Below are positions 58,739 to 64,000 of a stretch of DNA of 64,000 bases, piece by piece. The position numbers and the translations under genes are program-made. The DNA comes from Ectopseudomonas toyotomiensis (lineage in GTDB: Bacteria; Pseudomonadota; Gammaproteobacteria; Pseudomonadales; Pseudomonadaceae): NCBI RefSeq assembly GCF_900115695.1, contig NZ_FOXK01000010.1:1-64000 (forward strand), in the 5' to 3' direction. Each line of letters starts with the position of its first letter. The first letter of the stretch is position 1. The notes beneath the pieces were generated by a model, which saw only the letters and a program-made list of their open reading frames with translations, was not told the origin of the DNA and ran no database searches.

Positions 58739-60088
58739 TCACTCGGCGTGTTCGCCCTGCTCGACGGCTTGCGGGCGCTGCAGGGCCAGCAACGGCAGGC
58801 CGGCACCGAGCACCAGCAGACCCAGCAACGCGCCGCTGCCGGCATACAGCGTGCTGGAATACAACAGGCCCAGGCAGGTGAGGGCGAACAGGATCGGCGT
58901 CAGCGGATACAGCGGCACGCTGAATGGCCGCCGCACCCAGGGGTGCCTGTGGCGCAGGCGAATCAGCGCCAGCGCGACGAGAAACATGAACAGCCAGAAT
59001 ACCGGTGCGGTGTAGGCCACCATGGTTTGCACGCCGTTCGCACTCAGGGCGCCGAACAGGATCAGCGGCAGGGTAAGTGCGCACTGCAGCAGCAAGGCGC
59101 GTACCGGGGTGGCGCCGCGTTCGTTCCAGCGACCGATGAATGCCAGTTGCGGCACGTCGCGACCCAGCGCGTAGTAGACCCGCGCACCGGTGAACAGCGT
59201 GGCGTTCAAGGTACTTAGTGCGGTCAGGCAGACAAAGACTGCCAGCATGGCCTCGGCCCTTGGCCCGGCGACGATGTTCATCAGGTCCGCCGCCACGGCA
59301 TCGCTCTGGCGCAGGCCGTCGAGGCCGAAGATATTGAGAAAGACCAGGTTCGCCAGCAGGTAGATGGCCGTCACCAGCGCTGTGCCAATCAGCAGCACGC
59401 GACTCATGTTGCGCGCCGGGTTGCGCAACTCACCGGACAGGTAGGCTGCCTCGTTCCAGCCGCCATAAGTGAGCAGCACGAACACCATGCCCATGCCCAG
59501 CATCGCCGCCAGGTTGCCGCTGGCAGGTACGGCACTGGCGGTGTTCGGCTGCGGTTCTGCCAGCACCAGGCCGGCCAGCACCACCAGCAGCAGCGCCAGC
59601 ACCGTCACGCTGGTGAAGAACAGCTGGGCGCGTCGCGATTCGCGCGTGCCGAGCACATTGAGCAGGGTCAGCGCCACCACCACCAGGGCGGCGTGCCAGG
59701 CGCTGCCATAGTCTCCGAGTGGTAGCAAGCGCTGGGCGTAGTCACCATAGATGAATGCGACCACGGCGATGGCGCCGGTCTGGATCACCATGCCGCGCGC
59801 CCAGGCGAACAGCAGGCCGACCTGCGGCCCCCAGGCCAGGCTCAGATAATGGTATTCGCCGCCCTGGTCCGGATGTGCCGCGCCCAGCTCGCCGTAACAC
59901 AGCGCGCCGATCAGCATCACCAGACCGCCGACCAGCCACAGGGCCAGATACAGCTCGGCGCTGTTGGCATGCTGCGCCACCAGCGGCGGCAGGCCGAAAA
60001 TGCCGACACCGATCACCACGCCGACCAGCATGGCAACGGCATCGACCACCGACAGCCCGGCGCGCGGCGAGGACCCTAGCGAGGTCAT
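58739..60088 (-). CDS. APC-family amino-acid permease
   Basis: A 449-aa permease with 12 expected helices. The N-terminal substrate motif is LVGVVIGVGIFGLPPLVAQ; helix 6 region has GGWNEAAYLSGELRNPARNM. Resembles LAT/amino-acid permeases. GGAGC before the ATG; only three bases separate it from the methyltransferase-like gene upstream in the operon. Its substrate is not predictable. Confidence 0.88.
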   Translation of the reverse strand: MTSLGSSPRAGLSVVDAVAMLVGVVIGVGIFGLPPLVAQHANSAELYLALWLVGGLVMLIGALCYGELGAAHPDQGGEYHYLSLAWGPQVGLLFAWARGMVIQTGAIAVVAFIYGDYAQRLLPLGDYGSAWHAALVVVALTLLNVLGTRESRRAQLFFTSVTVLALLLVVLAGLVLAEPQPNTASAVPASGNLAAMLGMGMVFVLLTYGGWNEAAYLSGELRNPARNMSRVLLIGTALVTAIYLLANLVFLNIFGLDGLRQSDAVAADLMNIVAGPRAEAMLAVFVCLTALSTLNATLFTGARVYYALGRDVPQLAFIGRWNERGATPVRALLLQCALTLPLILFGALSANGVQTMVAYTAPVFWLFMFLVALALIRLRHRHPWVRRPFSVPLYPLTPILFALTCLGLLYSSTLYAGSGALLGLLVLGAGLPLLALQRPQAVEQGEHAE

Positions 60089-60091
60089 GGC

Positions 60092-60889
60092 TTAGCTCCT
60101 GCGCGCGACCCAACCCTGCTGTGCACCATCGGTCGGCACCGCTTCGATACGGTCACCATTGAGTTGGCCGACATACAGCCTGTCGTCGAAGGTGAAGCGC
60201 AGTTCGTTGCCTTTGAGTTGGCCGCTGAGCATGTCGGGTTGGCCGTCGACCTTGCCAACTACCTTCTGGAAGCGCTGGTCGAGTTCGACCTGATGATTTC
60301 GGCCATCGAGTTCGAGAGTCCACTGCCCCGCGACCTTGGCTGGCACGATCCACAGGAACACCGAGCTGCCGTTGATCACGTCGCTCTGGTCAGGCTCCCA
60401 GTCACCGAGGTTGAAGGCGTGCGACACCACCCGAGTACCTGGCTTGAGGATGTCGAGAATCACCGGACGCAGGCGCATGTTGACCGTGGAGAGCAGGTAC
60501 ATGGTCAGCACGTCGGCCTCGGAAATATCCTTCTGGAACAGGTCGCCCTGCTCGAACGTGACCTTGTCCGCCACACCCTCGCGTTCGGCGTTCTGCTGCG
60601 CCTCGCTGATGCGCTCAGGGTCCAGATCAATGCCGTAGGCCGCTCTGGCACCGTGATCCTGCACGGCTGAGATGGCGATGCGGCCATCGCCCGAGCCCAG
60701 GTCGATGAGATAGTCGTCCGGGCCGATTTCGGCCAACTGGAGCATATGCGCCACCACAGGCTCCGGCGTGGGCACGTAGGGGACGTCGAGCCTGGGCGGT
60801 TGTGCCTGCGCGGGGCCAATCACCAGGCTGGCCAACAAGCCGACGGGGAGGGTCAAGGAGGCGAAGCTACGAACGGATAGAGCGCTCAT
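60092..60889 (-). CDS. Methyltransferase-fold protein with signal peptide
   Basis: A 265-aa protein. The N-terminal signal peptide (about 1-29, ending AQA) is followed by a class I methyltransferase fold with DYLIDLGSGDGRIAISAV (SAM loop) and YGIDLDPERI. A beta-rich C-terminal domain of about 90 residues follows (QWTLELDGRNHQVELDQRF). A SAM enzyme outside the cytoplasm is unexpected, because SAM is cytoplasmic. AGGAGATTTTCCCG precedes the ATG. Confidence 0.8.
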   Translation of the reverse strand: MSALSVRSFASLTLPVGLLASLVIGPAQAQPPRLDVPYVPTPEPVVAHMLQLAEIGPDDYLIDLGSGDGRIAISAVQDHGARAAYGIDLDPERISEAQQNAEREGVADKVTFEQGDLFQKDISEADVLTMYLLSTVNMRLRPVILDILKPGTRVVSHAFNLGDWEPDQSDVINGSSVFLWIVPAKVAGQWTLELDGRNHQVELDQRFQKVVGKVDGQPDMLSGQLKGNELRFTFDDRLYVGQLNGDRIEAVPTDGAQQGWVARRS

Positions 60890-61111
60890 CGGGAAAATCT
60901 CCTCACGGGTGGCGATTTTTTTCCGACTGGTGAGCGGGGCCTAGGTTCGTACCGATGTGCAGCAGGATCGTGCAAGAACGCCCTTCAGGCCACTAACCGC
61001 AGCGCCTGCGGCTGTGTAACCGGATGTGATCGGTCTATCCGCTACTGCAGCATTGCCAGCCTGCGGGCGCGCAGGCACTGTAGGCGGGTTTTTCGCTTTG
61101 GTCGTTTTCGC

Positions 61112-62326
61112 ATGCGCATCCTGCACACCTCCGACTGGCATCTGGGCCAGCATTTCATGGGCAAGACTCGGCAGGCCGAACACCAGGCCTTTTGCGCCTG
61201 GCTGCTGGAGCAGGTGCGTGTGCACGACGTGGACGTGCTGCTGATCGCTGGCGACGTGTTCGACACCGGCGCACCGCCCAGTTACGCCCGCGAGCAGTAC
61301 TACCGGCTGGTGGTTGAGCTGCGCGACGCCGGCTGCGCCCTGGTCGTACTGGGCGGCAACCACGACTCACCGGCCATGCTCGGTGAAAGCCGCAGCCTGC
61401 TGGCGCAACTGGGTACCCAGGTGGTGCCGAGCGTGGGTGTCGATCTGGCCGAACAGGTACTGGTGCTCAATGATCGTACTGGCCAGCCGGGCGCCATTCT
61501 CTGCGCCATTCCCTTCATTCGTCCGCGCGACGTGCTGGCCAGTCAGGCGGGGCAGAGCGCGCAGGACAAACAACAGTCGTTGCAACAAGCCATCGCCGAG
61601 CATTACCGGGCACTGTACGAGCTGGCGGCGAGCAAGCGTGACGAGCAGGGCCTGACGCTACCGATCATCGCCACCGGTCACCTCACCACGGTTGGCGCCA
61701 GCGCCAGTGAGTCGGTGCGCGAGATCTACGTCGGCAGCCTGGAAGCCTTCCCCACCAGCGCCTTCCCGTCGGCGGACTACATCGCCCTTGGCCATATCCA
61801 CCGTCCGCAGAAGGTCGGCGGCCTGGAGCATATCCGCTACAGCGGCTCGCCGATTGCGTTGTCCTTCGACGAGGCGCGCCAGCAGAAGGAAGTGCTGCTG
61901 CTGACGTTCGAGGGCGCCACCTTGCAGTCCATCACGCCACTGCCCGTGCCGGTGTTTCAGCCCATGGCCAGCCTGCGCGGCTCGCTCAAGGAACTGGCCG
62001 GCGCTATCGCCGAAGTAGCTGCTCAGGGCACGCCCGAGCGGCTCGTATGGCTGGAAGTGCAAGTGAGCACTGACGATTACCTGAGTGATCTGCAAAGCCG
62101 CATCAACGCCCTGTGCGAGGGGCTGCCTGTCGAAGTGCTACGCATCCGCCGCGAACGTGGCAATGCCAGCACCAGCCTAGCCAGCGAAGCACGGGAGACG
62201 CTGGACGAGCTGTCGGTGGAGGACGTCTTCTCACGCAGGCTGCAACAGGAAACGCTGGATGAGGACGATAGCCAGCGCTTGCAGGACCTGTATCGACAGG
62301 TGCTGGAAACGCTGCCAAGAGCCTAG
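61112..62326 (+). CDS. sbcD: Exonuclease subunit SbcD
   Basis: A 404-aa Mre11-type nuclease subunit: HTSDWHLGQHF (I), GDVFDTGAPP (II), GGNHDSPAM (III), ATGHLTTVG (IV) and GHIHRPQKVGG (V). With SbcC it cleaves hairpins and protein-blocked ends. sbcC normally follows directly with overlap; here the next DNA has no sbcC. Confidence 0.93.
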   Translation: MRILHTSDWHLGQHFMGKTRQAEHQAFCAWLLEQVRVHDVDVLLIAGDVFDTGAPPSYAREQYYRLVVELRDAGCALVVLGGNHDSPAMLGESRSLLAQLGTQVVPSVGVDLAEQVLVLNDRTGQPGAILCAIPFIRPRDVLASQAGQSAQDKQQSLQQAIAEHYRALYELAASKRDEQGLTLPIIATGHLTTVGASASESVREIYVGSLEAFPTSAFPSADYIALGHIHRPQKVGGLEHIRYSGSPIALSFDEARQQKEVLLLTFEGATLQSITPLPVPVFQPMASLRGSLKELAGAIAEVAAQGTPERLVWLEVQVSTDDYLSDLQSRINALCEGLPVEVLRIRRERGNASTSLASEARETLDELSVEDVFSRRLQQETLDEDDSQRLQDLYRQVLETLPRA

Positions 62327-62342
62327 GTGCCCTAATGCGCTT

Positions 62343-62417
62343 ATGACCGGGTACATGCGCCTATCAACGTCAGGCGCAAGATCTAGAAGACCATGGCGCG
62401 GTTCGGTGCCAAGGTGA
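62343..62417 (+). pseudogene. Possible N-terminal relic of a serine recombinase
   Basis: A 24-codon frame, MTGYMRLSTSGARSRR..., resembles the start of resolvase/invertase proteins (GYxRVSTxDQ). It is short, so the assignment is tentative. It overlaps the IS5-type remnant in another frame. Confidence 0.3.
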
Positions 62418-62445
62418 GCCCCCGTTCCGGGTGATTAAACGCCAG
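62393..62445 (+). mobile_element. IS5-family transposase remnant
   Basis: In one frame the DNA reads MARFGAKV; after a one-base slip it continues EPPFRVIKRQ. IS5-type transposases have RAKVEHPFRVIKRQFG at this point near the C-terminus. The match spans about 17 residues across a frameshift, so it is a decayed fragment. Confidence 0.55.
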
Positions 62446-62742
62446 ATGCGCCGACGCACTTCCGTGCCTTCGGCGAAAAATTCGGTACAGTGGGTGACAT
62501 TGTGCCCACCTATTCTGATCAGACCGCCGCTTTAAATCGACTGATCTCCTCTAGCGCAGCCCTTGGCGAATCCGATGGAACAACCCTGATAGATCGACGC
62601 TCTCAATCATTGTCGTTTCGCTCCCGGGAATGCGGGGGCTGGAGCAGATCTTGAGACCGACTTCGTGCCGATAAATTGCCTCAGTCGACGTAAGTTGGGC
62701 GCACTAATACACAGCTTGATGCGGACGAGGAGTCGATAAGTT

Positions 62743-63702
62743 GTGAAAGCAGCAGTCTACGATACAGCCGGCGTCCCTAGTGTTCTGAAATACATCGATC
62801 TTCCAAAACCCGCTGTTGAACCAGGCGATGTGCTGATTGCCGTCGAGGCCATTTCGCTTGAGGGTGGCGATCTGATAAACCGTCGCTCTACACCGCCGCC
62901 TCATCCATCCTGGGTAGTTGGTTATGCGGCATCCGGCACCGTGATGGAGATCGGGGCGGGCGTTACAAGCCGCAAGGTCGGGGACAGGGTCGTAGCGTTC
63001 AATATGCAGGGATCGCATGCGGAACTCTGGTCGGTGCCGGAGGCGCGAACATGGCGCATACCTGATGGCCTGGATGCGTCGGATGCTGCAGTTGTGCCGA
63101 TCTCGTTTGGAACCGCTTACCACTGTCTTTTCACACGAGGCGCGCTTAAACGGGGAGAGACTGTTCTCATCCAGGCGGCTGCCGGCGGAGTAGGGGTGGC
63201 TGCTCTTCAGCTCGCTGCACAATCGGGCGCGACAGTAATCGCTGTAGCGAGTGGTGCGCAACGCAGAGGTCGCTTGATTGAGCTCGGCGCTGACCACGTA
63301 ATAGATCGTGCTAGTTGTGACGTGGTGGAAGCGGTTCATGAGCTCACGAAGGGCGCAGGCGTAGACCTCGTTATCGATCCGGTCGGAAAGACTCTGCAGG
63401 CCTCCCTTTCTTCCCTCGCGCATGAGGGGCGTCTTGTCTTTGTCGGCAATGCGGGGGGCGGTAGCCTGACAGCCGACCTATGGTCACCGATGCAGGCCAA
63501 CCAAACACTCATGGGCGTGTTCATGGGGACTCTTTTCGAGAGGTCCACTGTACGGTCGAATGTTGACAGCATGTTGAAGGCCGTCGCTACGGGCCGTCTT
63601 CGCAGCGTCATTGACCGGACCTTTGCGTTATCGGAGGCTGCCGCAGCCCATGAATATGCCGAGAAGGAGAAGCCGCTCGGACGTATCGTTATCAAACCGT
63701 GA
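62743..63702 (+). CDS. Quinone-oxidoreductase-like medium-chain dehydrogenase
   Basis: A 319-aa MDR superfamily protein: GVPSVLKYIDLPKP start, NAD(P) loop LIQAAAGGVGVAALQLAAQSGATV (about 145-168) and GKTLQASLSSLAHEGRLVFVG. No structural zinc cysteines. GTG start with GAGGAG upstream. Codon use and base composition look less GC-rich than the rest of the window, suggesting transfer. Confidence 0.88.
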   Translation: MKAAVYDTAGVPSVLKYIDLPKPAVEPGDVLIAVEAISLEGGDLINRRSTPPPHPSWVVGYAASGTVMEIGAGVTSRKVGDRVVAFNMQGSHAELWSVPEARTWRIPDGLDASDAAVVPISFGTAYHCLFTRGALKRGETVLIQAAAGGVGVAALQLAAQSGATVIAVASGAQRRGRLIELGADHVIDRASCDVVEAVHELTKGAGVDLVIDPVGKTLQASLSSLAHEGRLVFVGNAGGGSLTADLWSPMQANQTLMGVFMGTLFERSTVRSNVDSMLKAVATGRLRSVIDRTFALSEAAAAHEYAEKEKPLGRIVIKP

Positions 63703-64000
63703 AACTCGCTCTGAGCAGGAGCGTCAACCTGCTTTCTTGCGCAGAGATTTGTTCCATACCGCTGACCCAGGGCCAACTGTAAGATCAAACCAGAATGTTC
63801 ATCTGCAGCAGTGAACTCCGCTTCTTCTCCTGTTTGCTTTGCCTGACCTTCACTCGGAAACTTTTCGTGGAGACCCTCAGCGCCGCTTCAACGGACCTGC
63901 CACCAGCGCGCTAATGCGGTTTACTTGATCGTATTGCGGATCACCTCGATGCTCTGAAGGGCGCGGGCTGCCCGAAGCGTCTTGGCATCCACTCACACCT
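63703..64000. other. 298-base region without a clear gene at the window end
   Basis: Lower-GC sequence. On the minus strand at 63921-63992 a 23-codon frame reads VDAKTLRAARALQSIEVIRN then TIK and stop, with a TGA directly before it. It may be the broken end of a gene. Nothing else is recognised. Confidence 0.4.

Larger units (their letters stand above)
62327..62742. other. 416-base gap after sbcD with mobile-element relics
   Basis: Instead of sbcC, this gap begins with two mobile-element relics (62343-62445) and continues with lower-GC DNA that has no recognisable gene. The sequence character differs from the left side of the junction at about 62327. Confidence 0.6.

Noticed and set aside
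62704..63423. A 239-codon minus-strand frame opposite the quinone oxidoreductase
   Set aside because: It lies antisense to a clear dehydrogenase gene and has no recognisable domain.
1..64000. CRISPR arrays, prophage or a complete insertion sequence
   Set aside because: No regularly spaced direct repeats, phage structural genes or full transposase genes were seen; only the decayed fragment after sbcD.

Overview
The window looks like chromosomal DNA of a Pseudomonas, probably of the P. mendocina / P. oleovorans / P. pseudoalcaligenes side of the genus (inference). The evidence is GC-rich coding sequence, an rrn operon end of pseudomonad type, and gene orders I recall from P. aeruginosa PAO1: letA/letB-like genes and mksFEB beside an rrn operon, fhp-ppyR-nnrS opposite fhpR, rhlB near dauA, and the esterase / acyl-CoA synthetase / aapJQMP / pcs / yejK neighbourhood. 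No tRNA, CRISPR array, prophage or intact insertion sequence was seen.

Layout. 1-570: 3' end of 23S rRNA, 5S rRNA and two tandem terminators, the second preceded by a duplicated 5S tail. 630-4189: split LetA pair and a six-MCE LetB lipid-transport protein. 4319-9165 (minus): condensin MksB, MksE and MksF, with no mksG nuclease gene next to it. 9387-12680: a conserved unknown, then carboxynorspermidine decarboxylase and dehydrogenase (polyamines). 12743-16819: CitMHS transporter and a two-gene AtuA-type pair, divergent from a LysR regulator that overlaps the gene before rimI. 18134-22490: nitric-oxide defence (NnrS, PpyR-like protein, Hmp, and divergent NorR/FhpR). 22614-28403: rRNA methyltransferase, FKBP, truncated globin, DNA polymerase II, TerC/Alx, small lipoprotein.

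28500-36091 is the most accessory-looking part. A DauA-type D-arginine dehydrogenase and four small genes (unknown, Rof antiterminator, DUF2024, CxxC mini-thioredoxin) are divergent from a MarR regulator with a four-cysteine tail and a MOSC gene. Paired dyads between them look like operators. Two AraC-family genes follow, one lacking a sensor domain, then a 25-bp inverted repeat, an exported beta-propeller, a Tat-type hydrolase and a truncated isochorismatase relic.

36151-53426 holds conserved genes: rhlB, an M19 dipeptidase, a cNMP-GGDEF cyclase, acyl-CoA synthetase and esterase, the aapJQMP amino-acid transporter behind a sigma-54 promoter, a GlxA-type regulator, phosphatidylcholine synthase, GIY-YIG, GST, glutaredoxin, PPK2 and YejK. 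53762-61100 holds a secreted PepB-type aminopeptidase, a TAXI protein without partners, a YjeH-type exporter with its Lrp-type regulator, an APC permease and an exported SAM-methyltransferase-like protein. From 61112, sbcD is followed not by sbcC but by lower-GC DNA with transposase/recombinase relics and a quinone-oxidoreductase gene, which suggests a rearrangement junction.

The best candidates for something undescribed are the cysteine-rich MarR/thioredoxin/DUF2024/Rof/MOSC cluster with its operators, the sbcD junction, and the AraC pair with its large inverted repeat.
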